In this document: positions 1-6,193 of the stretch, piece after piece
Numbering within the stretch: position 1 is the stretch's first letter
Layout: the number at the start of each line of letters is the position of its first letter
Assembly: GCF_001404985.1 (NCBI RefSeq)
Contig: NZ_JRLF01000014.1
Span: 62,001 to 126,000, forward strand
Reading direction: 5' to 3'
Origin: Flavobacterium aquidurense
GTDB taxonomy: Bacteria > Bacteroidota > Bacteroidia > Flavobacteriales > Flavobacteriaceae
DNA: 64,000 nucleotides
Position numbers and translations under genes: made by a program
Notes under the pieces: model-generated
What the model was told of the DNA's origin: nothing
Seen by the model: only the letters and a program-made list of their open reading frames with translations
The model's database searches: none

Positions 1-430
1 GAATAATTTGTGTGACTTTGCACTCAAACTGCACGGGAGACTCTTTTACACGATATGGTTTTACAAAATCTGACGGAATTTGTGTTAACCCTGCTTTTAT
101 AAATTCATTTACACCATCACCATATTCAGTACTTGCTAATGATGTTTGTTGTACCAAGTCATAATTTACGACATTAATCACTACTTCACGTGTTGCTTCT
201 GCATTGATTAAGGTATGTTTTACAGTATTGTCACGAACACGACGAGCAGGTGAGAAAACCAAAATTGGCGGATTGGCACTGAACACATTAAAGAAACTAA
301 AAGGAGACAAATTCGGGATTCCTTTTGCACTAATCGTACTGGCAAATGCAATGGGTCTTGGTCCGACAGCACTTTGCAGATAACCTTGTAATTTTGCCGT
401 AGTAATTTCTTTAGGATCGATGCTAATCAT
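1..430 (-). CDS. Flavin reductase family protein (3' end outside window)
   Basis: The first 143 codons of a minus-strand gene that runs off the left edge. The translation begins MISIDPKEITTAKLQGYLQ and contains VGPRPIAFAST, followed by NLSPFSFFNVFSANPPIL and FSPARR. This is the N-terminal FMN-binding split-barrel pattern of the flavin reductase / DIM6-NTAB family. Such proteins bind FMN and either reduce free flavin or act as small FMN oxidoreductases; the exact substrate cannot be told. The ATG lies about 40 bases after a plausible promoter, and no earlier in-frame start was noticed. The C-terminal part is not in the window, so total length and any extra domain are unknown. Confidence 0.8.
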   Translation of the reverse strand, partial: MISIDPKEITTAKLQGYLQSAVGPRPIAFASTISAKGIPNLSPFSFFNVFSANPPILVFSPARRVRDNTVKHTLINAEATREVVINVVNYDLVQQTSLASTEYGDGVNEFIKAGLTQIPSDFVKPYRVKESPVQFECKVTQII

Positions 431-468
431 AGAATTTTCGTTTTAACCGAATCTCATTTCGGCAAGTA

Positions 469-496
469 CAAAAGTATAGAAATCGTTTTTGCCAAA
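469..496 (-). promoter_or_regulatory. Putative promoter of the flavin reductase gene
   Basis: On the minus strand, TACTTTTG (476-469) matches the Bacteroidetes -7 element TAnnTTTG. TTTG at 496-493 matches the -33 element, with a spacer of about 16 bases. The start codon follows about 38 bases downstream of the -7 element. Motif match only. Confidence 0.5.
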
Positions 497-593
497 GAAA
501 TAGTTTAGGACTTAAAAACAAAAAAATCTTTTAAAGTCCCACAAAATATTAAATGTGTTTATTTCGTTATATTTATACCTCAAAAATTAGTTT

Positions 594-1742
594 ATGCGCT
601 TTTCTGAAAGTAGAAATACAACTCGTTGGATCATTATTTTTATCTCCTTTTTAATCATTTCGCTGATTCTTTGGAATACTTATACGTTTTTTCAAATTTT
701 CAAAAATGAAGAACGGTTAAAAATGAACCTTTGGGCAAATGCACAAAAAACATTGGTTAATGCTGATGAAAATACAGATCTAGATTTACCGCTTAATATT
801 TTAAACAATAACACCTCTGTTCCGGTTATGCTCACAATGTATGACAAAGTGATCAGTTCTGTAAATGTTCCTGAAGAGGTTCTGGCAGACAAGAAGAAAT
901 CAATGTCGTATCTAAATAATTTAAAAAACGAAAATGAGCCTATTATTATCGAATATGCGCCTGGAAAACATCAGGAAGTATATTACGGAAACTCTGCGTT
1001 GCTTAATAAACTTAAATACTATCCCGTTGCTTTATTATTAATCATCTTTTTGTTTGGTGCTTTAATTTATAACTTCTACAAAAGCACAAAAATGGCTACT
1101 CAAAATAAACTTTGGGCAGGAATGGCAAAAGAGACAGCGCATCAAATTGGTACTCCTTTATCTTCATTAATTGGTTGGGTCGAAATATTAAAAACAGAAG
1201 AAATTGATCCATCAATAACTATAGAAATAGAAAAAGATATTGAACGATTACAAACTATTACAGATCGTTTTTCTAAAATTGGCTCGGTTCCGATTTTAGA
1301 GGAAATAGACATTGTTGCAACAACTTTACATACTTACGAGTATCTACAATCCCGTTTTTCTAAGCAGGTTGCTTTTTCATATCATGCTCCAAAAGAGCCT
1401 ATTCTGGCTATGATAAACCCAACATTACACAGCTGGACGATTGAGAATTTAATAAAAAATGCAATTGATGCCATGAAAGGCAAAGGATTTCTGGATCTTC
1501 AAATTGAACAAGATACTCATCATGTAAAAATAAACGTGAAAGATTCCGGAACCGGAATTTCTAAAAAACAATTTAAAACGATATTCGAACCGGGGTTTAC
1601 TACAAAAAAACGCGGTTGGGGATTGGGGCTTTCTTTAACCAAACGTATAGTTGAAGAATATCATAGTGGGAAAATAAAGGTCCTTCATTCTGAAATTGGA
1701 AAAGGAACTACATTTCAAATTTCTCTAAATAAAAAAGTGTAG
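594..1742 (+). CDS. Orphan membrane sensor histidine kinase
   Basis: A 382-residue inner-membrane histidine kinase that should autophosphorylate and pass phosphate to a response regulator. TM helices lie at about residues 11-32 and 143-163, bracketing a periplasmic loop of about 110 residues as the likely sensor. The cytoplasmic part has the H box KETAHQIGTPLSSLIGW with phospho-acceptor H183, the N box ENLIKNAIDAM with N289, the G1 box DSGTG at 317-321 and the G2 box GWGLGLS at 341-347. The H box directly follows TM2 with no HAMP or PAS domain. No response regulator lies beside it, so its partner is elsewhere. It is preceded by a divergent flavin reductase gene and followed by a convergent HIT gene. 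The signal sensed is unknown. Confidence 0.88.
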   Translation: MRFSESRNTTRWIIIFISFLIISLILWNTYTFFQIFKNEERLKMNLWANAQKTLVNADENTDLDLPLNILNNNTSVPVMLTMYDKVISSVNVPEEVLADKKKSMSYLNNLKNENEPIIIEYAPGKHQEVYYGNSALLNKLKYYPVALLLIIFLFGALIYNFYKSTKMATQNKLWAGMAKETAHQIGTPLSSLIGWVEILKTEEIDPSITIEIEKDIERLQTITDRFSKIGSVPILEEIDIVATTLHTYEYLQSRFSKQVAFSYHAPKEPILAMINPTLHSWTIENLIKNAIDAMKGKGFLDLQIEQDTHHVKINVKDSGTGISKKQFKTIFEPGFTTKKRGWGLGLSLTKRIVEEYHSGKIKVLHSEIGKGTTFQISLNKKV

Positions 1743-1766
1743 CAAAAATTACTTTACTACACTTTT
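1733..1766. terminator. Hairpin between convergent kinase and HIT genes
   Basis: A 10-bp inverted repeat, AAAAGTGTAG / CTACACTTTT, whose left arm includes the kinase stop codon. It sits between two convergent genes and could terminate transcription in both directions, although the T tracts are short. Confidence 0.5.
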
Positions 1767-1778
1767 CTATGTTTTTGT

Positions 1779-1806
1779 CGGGACTTCGACTTCGTTTAGC
1801 CTGACA
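1779..1806. repeat. Remnant of a dispersed intergenic repeat
   Basis: The minus strand reads ATGTCAGGCTAAACGAAG followed by TCGAAGTCC. This resembles a TGTCAGGCTGAGCGAAGTC-type intergenic repeat common in flavobacteria. A similar degenerate fragment occurs at 53461-53478. Assignment rests on that resemblance, without a genome-wide search. Confidence 0.35.
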
Positions 1807-1813
1807 TTAGGTT

Positions 1814-2203
1814 TTACAAATTTGCCTGAATACTTTTAGCCAAAGTTTCAAATTCTTCTTTATAAAGTGACACTTTATCATGAAAACGCATTTCATCCAT
1901 ATGGTTTAATGGAATTAAATGAACGTGTGCATGAGGAACTTCTAATCCTACAACTGCAATACCAACCCTTTTGCAAGGAACGGTTTTTTCTAAAGCAATT
2001 GCAATTTTTTTAGAAAACTTCATTAATCCTAAATACAGTTCATCATCCATATCAAAAATCTTATCGATTTCTTGTTTAGGAATACAAAGCGTGTGTCCTT
2101 TAGCATTTGGATTTACATCTAAAAAAGCCAAATAATTGTCGTCTTCAGCGATTTTGTATGCAGGAATTTCTCCGTTTACTATTTTGGTAAATATTGATGA
2201 CAT
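1814..2203 (-). CDS. HIT family nucleotide-binding protein
   Basis: A 129-residue cytoplasmic histidine-triad protein. It starts MSSIFTKIVNGEIPAYKIAEDD and carries the HIT active site VPHAHVHLIPLN (HxHxHxx) near residue 90. This is the pattern of Hint/HinT-like nucleoside phosphoramidases and Ap4A-type hydrolases; the middle histidine is the expected catalytic nucleophile. Length and motif spacing are normal for the family. It lies 65 bases downstream of greA on the same strand, so the two may be co-transcribed. The cellular substrate is not known for most bacterial HIT proteins, so no gene symbol is assigned. Confidence 0.92.
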   Translation of the reverse strand: MSSIFTKIVNGEIPAYKIAEDDNYLAFLDVNPNAKGHTLCIPKQEIDKIFDMDDELYLGLMKFSKKIAIALEKTVPCKRVGIAVVGLEVPHAHVHLIPLNHMDEMRFHDKVSLYKEEFETLAKSIQANL

Positions 2204-2268
2204 TGTTTATTCGTTTATTTTATTAATTGTTTAACCGATTTAACGATTAAACAGTTAAACTTTAAAAA

Positions 2269-2745
2269 TTAGTCTCTTGTAATTTCAAGAATTTCAAATT
2301 TCAAAACTCCGTTTGGAACTGTAATTTCTGCTACTTCTCCAACAGATTTCCCCAGTAAACCTTTTCCAATAGGAGATGTTACGGATATTTTCCCTGTTTT
2401 TAGATCTGCTTCACTTTCAGCAACAAGTGTATAGGTCATTTCCATTCCATTGCCTTGGTTCTTGATTTTTACATTAGAAAGCACCAATGCTTTTGAAACA
2501 TCCAGTTGTGATTCGTCTATTAATCTTGCATTAGAGTACACTTCTTCAAGTTTGGCAATCCTCATTTCCAATAATCCTTGTGCCTCTTTTGCTGCATCAT
2601 ATTCGGCGTTTTCAGATAAATCACCTTTGTCTCTTGCTTCTGCTATATCTTGAGATGCCTTTGGACGCATTACACTTTTTAAATGCTCCAACTCATCTTT
2701 TAATTTTTTTAATCCTTCTGCTGTATAATAAGATACTTTACTCAT
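2269..2745 (-). CDS. greA: Transcription elongation factor GreA
   Basis: A 158-residue Gre factor. It enters the RNA polymerase secondary channel and stimulates transcript cleavage to rescue backtracked complexes. The N-terminal coiled coil (about residues 5-75) has the tip sequence ARDKGDLSENAEYDAAKEAQ with the acidic D/E residues needed for cleavage. The C-terminal FKBP-like domain follows (SVTSPIGKGLLGKSVGEVAEI). Length is normal. The gene sits alone before a HIT gene and is transcribed divergently from a lipoprotein gene. Its leader carries a -7 element and a terminator-like hairpin before the ATG, which suggests attenuation or autoregulation. Confidence 0.95.
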   Translation of the reverse strand: MSKVSYYTAEGLKKLKDELEHLKSVMRPKASQDIAEARDKGDLSENAEYDAAKEAQGLLEMRIAKLEEVYSNARLIDESQLDVSKALVLSNVKIKNQGNGMEMTYTLVAESEADLKTGKISVTSPIGKGLLGKSVGEVAEITVPNGVLKFEILEITRD

Positions 2746-2764
2746 AACTTCGTCGTTTATATAA

Positions 2765-2799
2765 ATACAAAAAATCCCATCGGAACGGGATTTTGTATT
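2765..2799 (-). terminator. Terminator-like hairpin in the greA leader
   Basis: Read on the minus strand, AAAATCCC (2794-2787), an 8-nt loop and GGGATTTT (2778-2771) form a stem followed by a run of six T. It lies between the putative greA -7 element and the greA ATG. No upstream minus-strand gene ends here, because the neighbour is divergent, so the hairpin most likely acts on greA transcription itself. Confidence 0.6.
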
Positions 2800-2800
2800 A

Positions 2801-2808
2801 CAAATATA
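2801..2808 (-). promoter_or_regulatory. Putative greA promoter -7 element
   Basis: TATATTTG on the minus strand is an exact TAnnTTTG match, about 56 bases before the greA ATG. No clear -33 TTG is visible at the usual distance. Confidence 0.5.
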
Positions 2809-2869
2809 CTATTATTTTTAATAGTACATAATTATATGTTAATCATATAAAAATCAAATCTAAATAAAT

Positions 2870-2877
2870 TATTTTTG
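2870..2877 (+). promoter_or_regulatory. Putative promoter -7 element of the lipoprotein gene
   Basis: TATTTTTG matches TAnnTTTG and lies 23 bases before the ATG at 2901, giving a short leader. Confidence 0.45.
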
Positions 2878-2900
2878 TTTCACTAATTCTTATTAAAATA

Positions 2901-3314
2901 ATGAAAAAATTCTGGCTCTTAATCGTATTTGTTTCTATACTTTTTTCTTGCAGTGACAATAGCGTCAGCAATAAAAATCCTTACATACCAAGTTATGCAG
3001 TTAACTTATCAATTGATATGAATTTGCCTGCTTATTCAAATCTTAAATTTGTAAGCAACGGTATCATTGTCCCTAATTATGGTGCAAAAGGAGTTATCAT
3101 TTTTAATGCAGGAAGTGGTTATAATGCATTTGATGCAGCATGTCCTAATCAGGCTTTAACCTCGTGTACTGCTATGACACTTGATGGTATAAATGCGGTT
3201 TGCTCTTGTGATAAGTCAGAATATAGCTTGTTTACGGGACTTGGCGGAAAAGAATATCCGTTAAAACAATATAGGGTTGAAGTTATAGGAACAGTAATTC
3301 ACGTATATAATTAA
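2901..3314 (+). CDS. Putative lipoprotein with a degenerate Rieske-like domain
   Basis: A 137-residue protein. It has a lipoprotein signal (MKKFWLLIVFVSILFSC) with the acylated cysteine at C17, so it should be membrane-anchored outside the cytoplasm. The C-terminal half resembles a Rieske [2Fe-2S] fold: DAACPNQ stands where CxH is expected, AVCSCDKSEYSLFTG where CxxCHGSxFD..G is expected, and it ends with the strand pattern YRVEVIGTVIHVYN. Both cluster-ligating histidines appear replaced (CPN and CSCD), so a classical Rieske cluster is unlikely. The cysteines could form disulphides or bind another metal. It is a single gene with its own promoter and a strong terminator. Function unknown; the domain relation is inferred from the motif layout. 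Confidence 0.65.
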   Translation: MKKFWLLIVFVSILFSCSDNSVSNKNPYIPSYAVNLSIDMNLPAYSNLKFVSNGIIVPNYGAKGVIIFNAGSGYNAFDAACPNQALTSCTAMTLDGINAVCSCDKSEYSLFTGLGGKEYPLKQYRVEVIGTVIHVYN

Positions 3315-3319
3315 AATTA

Positions 3320-3354
3320 AAAAAGCCTGAAAGTTTATATTTTCAGGCTTTTTT
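3320..3354. terminator. Bidirectional intrinsic terminator
   Basis: The stem AAAAAGCCTGA / TCAGGCTTTTT is flanked by A and T tracts. It separates the convergent lipoprotein and TonB-receptor genes and should work both ways. Confidence 0.85.
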
Positions 3355-3368
3355 AATATTTTACTATT

Positions 3369-5531
3369 TTAGAATTTTAGTGTTAATCCTGCCAGGAAAT
3401 TTATTCCTGACTGAGGATAATAGTACGGATAAACATCATACATATATCCGTTTGAAACATACTTTTTATCTAAAACATTATTTACCAAACCAGTAATCAT
3501 AATTGATTTAAAGATTGATTTTGGTTTTATTTCATAAGAGATATTCAAATCATTTACAAAATAATCCGCCAATTTTGCTGCTGGCAATTCTATATTGTTC
3601 ATGTATTGTTCTCCCACATATTTTTGTAATAACGAAATATGTAAACTCTGAACAGGGCTATAAACAATAATATTTCCTGCAATAACATTTGGCGAATACG
3701 CAATATTTGTTGTTCCGTAATATGCTCCTTCAACTGCTAAATCAAGATTTTTATTGCTGCTTAATGTAAAGTTTGGCCTAAGAATAAATTTCTCTGAAAG
3801 TTTAATTGTAGCATCGACTTCAAATCCCAGACGGTAACTTTTCTCGGTATTTGCACGAATTGGAGCACCAACATCATCAAGTGTTCCCGTTAAGATCAAC
3901 TGGTCTTTATATGCCATATAATATACATTCGAATTCAATTGAAATTTCTCTGAATTGAATCTCCATCCTAATTCGAAATCATTTAATTTTTCCGGCTTTA
4001 CATTTCCACCTTCATAATCCGTTCTGTTAGGTTCGCGATTGGCTCTGGCGTAAGAAAAATAAAGGGTATTGCTGCCATTGATTTCATAGTTTAAACCTGC
4101 TTTTGGATTAAAGAAGTTAAAATTATCATCTACTAATCCTGTTTCGTTACTATTGGCTTTATATTTTACATTTCTATACTGCAAATCACCATAAAAACTC
4201 AACTTTTCGGTGAACTGATAATTGGCTTTTGCAAAAATATTTCCATCTGTTTTAGTAGATGAATCATCATAGTAATGATCTCCTGGTTCTGATTGAGAAG
4301 CATATCTGGCCCAGATTACTTTTCCAAAATGATCTCCTTCATATTTATTCCAGCCACCGCCTAAGATAACATCCAGTTTTTCTTCTTTGTATTTTACTGA
4401 AAAAGTAGTTCCGTAAAAATCATTATCCAACCATTTCTGACGCACTAAATCTGTTGTGGTTATTGTACCAACCGGCTGTAAATTATAATCAGCCATATCA
4501 GCATCTTCTTTATAATTTTCGTAATATCCTTTTCCTTTAGTATAGTGAATCGCTAAATTGCTGCTCCACTTATCAGAAAATGATTCACTCCAGTGCAACT
4601 GATAATGATCTTGTTTGTAATTATCCGTCTCATTGTCATAATAACGTGTATTTCCGGCTTCATCAGTATATTGTCCTGCTGAATTATAAGTTCTGTTGTT
4701 AACTAGTGTTTCAGCATCAATTCCGTTCCAGGATTGATATGTTTTCTCTGTTCCGCCAAAAACCAGCGCTTTTATCAAAGTTGTTTTACCCACATAAGTC
4801 CCTTGCAGGAAATATGATTTTAAATCAGAACTTGCCCTGTCTATATAACCATCGGATTTAAGCGAAGACAAACGCCCTGCAAGTTCAAAATGATCATTTA
4901 ACAAGCCGGTACTAAATTTTACGGTGTTCTTATTCGAATTAAAACTTCCGTATGAACTTGAAACTTCTCCGGTAGCTTTAGTTGCATAATTATCTGTAAG
5001 CATGTTTAAACTGGCCCCAAAAGCTGAAGAACCATTAGTCGACGTTCCTACTCCTCTTTGTAATTGCAAACTCTCTACAGAAGAAGCAAAATCAGGCATA
5101 TTTACCCAGAAAGTTCCCTGACTTTCAGCATCATTATAAGGAATTCCGTTTATAGTGACATTAACCCTCGTTGCATCGCTACCACGAACTCTGATTCCTG
5201 TATATCCAAAACCATTTCCAGCATCTGATGTTGTAACAACTGACGGCAAATAGTTCATAAGAATTGGAATATCCTGACCCAGATTTCTATATTTGATATC
5301 CTTTTTATCCAGATTACTAAAGCTAACAGGTGTTTTTGTAGTAACACGAACTGCGGAAACCAACACATCGTCAAGTTTGTTGACTTTTGTAGAATCTTGT
5401 TCTTGTGCAATAGAGGAAAGAGAATAGAGTAAAGAAAACAGAATTAAGAAAATAGGTTTAATTCTGCTTCGGTTTTGAACCTTAAAAGCTTTGTAATTTA
5501 GTACCTCAGTACTTTTAAAAATAGTTTTCAT
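3369..5531 (-). CDS. TPP-riboswitch-controlled TonB-dependent outer-membrane receptor (likely thiamine uptake)
   Basis: A receptor of about 720 residues. The start chosen is MKTIFKSTEV at 5531; an upstream in-frame ATG at 5645 would place the riboswitch 3' end inside the coding sequence and is rejected. A signal segment (FLILFSLLYSLSSIAQ) is followed by a TonB-box region (KLDDVLVSAVRV), a plug domain (GQDIPILMNYLPSVVTTSDAG ... GIRVRGSDATRVNVTINGIPYNDAESQGTFWVNMPD) and a 22-strand-type beta barrel ending FLAGLTLKF. Such receptors import ligands across the outer membrane with TonB energy. The gene follows a well-formed TPP riboswitch, so the ligand is most likely thiamine or a thiamine phosphate. 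There is no SusD partner. Substrate is inferred from the regulation; the receptor class is certain. Confidence 0.9.
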   Translation of the reverse strand: MKTIFKSTEVLNYKAFKVQNRSRIKPIFLILFSLLYSLSSIAQEQDSTKVNKLDDVLVSAVRVTTKTPVSFSNLDKKDIKYRNLGQDIPILMNYLPSVVTTSDAGNGFGYTGIRVRGSDATRVNVTINGIPYNDAESQGTFWVNMPDFASSVESLQLQRGVGTSTNGSSAFGASLNMLTDNYATKATGEVSSSYGSFNSNKNTVKFSTGLLNDHFELAGRLSSLKSDGYIDRASSDLKSYFLQGTYVGKTTLIKALVFGGTEKTYQSWNGIDAETLVNNRTYNSAGQYTDEAGNTRYYDNETDNYKQDHYQLHWSESFSDKWSSNLAIHYTKGKGYYENYKEDADMADYNLQPVGTITTTDLVRQKWLDNDFYGTTFSVKYKEEKLDVILGGGWNKYEGDHFGKVIWARYASQSEPGDHYYDDSSTKTDGNIFAKANYQFTEKLSFYGDLQYRNVKYKANSNETGLVDDNFNFFNPKAGLNYEINGSNTLYFSYARANREPNRTDYEGGNVKPEKLNDFELGWRFNSEKFQLNSNVYYMAYKDQLILTGTLDDVGAPIRANTEKSYRLGFEVDATIKLSEKFILRPNFTLSSNKNLDLAVEGAYYGTTNIAYSPNVIAGNIIVYSPVQSLHISLLQKYVGEQYMNNIELPAAKLADYFVNDLNISYEIKPKSIFKSIMITGLVNNVLDKKYVSNGYMYDVYPYYYPQSGINFLAGLTLKF

Positions 5532-5627
5532 CCGTAAAAAATTACGAATAAAAGGGGGAATTATTCTTTTGTTAAATATTAATAAATGTTTCACGACAAA
5601 ATATAGTGTGCACGCTAAAATTGTCGT

Positions 5628-5702
5628 TTTTTCCCTTAGCGACATTACTCGCTCAGGTTCTTTGGGTATGATCTCAGCTCGTTATTTAGAGCACCCCTTT
5701 GA
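5628..5702 (-). promoter_or_regulatory. TPP (thi-box) riboswitch
   Basis: The minus strand carries the thi-box landmarks in order: GGGGTGC (5697-5691), GCTC/GAGC forming a short P3, CTGAGA, ATACCC, GAACCTGA, then GCGAGTAATGTCGCT forming P5, and AGGGAA (5637-5632). This is the TPP-sensing aptamer, which senses thiamine pyrophosphate and normally represses the downstream gene. It lies about 100 bases before the chosen receptor start. No obvious T-rich terminator follows, so control may act on translation. Identified from consensus elements, without a covariance-model search. Confidence 0.93.
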
Positions 5703-5709
5703 GACAGGG

Positions 5710-5717
5710 CAAATTTA
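5710..5717 (-). promoter_or_regulatory. Putative promoter -7 element upstream of the riboswitch
   Basis: TAAATTTG on the minus strand matches TAnnTTTG and ends just before the aptamer, so transcription would begin at the riboswitch 5' edge. This argues that the receptor gene is its own transcription unit. Confidence 0.55.
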
Positions 5718-5788
5718 GGAAAGATTTTTAGATATTTAGATTGTTTGACAAGTAGATTTTTAATTAATTCAAAATCAAAAAATGTTTC

Positions 5789-6193
5789 TTAATCTAAATT
5801 TGGTTTTCTGCGGGATTGTTTGATTTCAGAGATATTCTTTTTGTCTTTAATACGCTTTTTAATCACCGATTTTGGAATTTTCGTTGCCTTCCGAATTTTA
5901 GGAACAAACAGTCCTTTTTTAATAATTTCTAAAAAACGTTTAATGACAATATCCTTGTTTTTAAGCTGACTTCTGTCTTCATCACAATTTAAAATAAGGA
6001 TATTTTCAGATGTCAAACGTGATGCAATATTAGTTTGGAGAAGCAATTTTTCTTCTTCAGATAAGCCCTGAGAAGCATTTGTATCAAAAGTAAGCACTAC
6101 TTTTGAAGATACTTTGTTTACATTTTGTCCGCCTGCACCACTACTTCTTACCGCTTTAAAACTTAACTCTGATATGATTTTTTCTATATCCAT
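5789..6193 (-). CDS. arfB: Alternative ribosome-rescue factor ArfB (YaeJ-type peptidyl-tRNA hydrolase)
   Basis: A 134-residue protein related to release-factor domain 3. RSSGAGGQNVNKVSSKV contains the catalytic GGQ motif near residue 22. The C-terminal tail is strongly basic (KKRIKDKKNISEIKQSRRKPNLD), as needed to enter the empty mRNA channel. It should hydrolyse peptidyl-tRNA on ribosomes stalled without a stop codon. Its ATG overlaps the stop codon of the upstream kinase-DUF4301 gene (TAATG), implying translational coupling, although no functional link is evident. Length and both key regions are normal for ArfB. Confidence 0.92.
   Translation of the reverse strand: MDIEKIISELSFKAVRSSGAGGQNVNKVSSKVVLTFDTNASQGLSEEEKLLLQTNIASRLTSENILILNCDEDRSQLKNKDIVIKRFLEIIKKGLFVPKIRKATKIPKSVIKKRIKDKKNISEIKQSRRKPNLD

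Noticed and set aside
5532..5645. N-terminal extension of the TonB receptor from an earlier in-frame ATG
   Set aside because: It would start inside the riboswitch region and place 38 non-signal residues before the signal peptide. The ATG at 5531 gives a normal leader.
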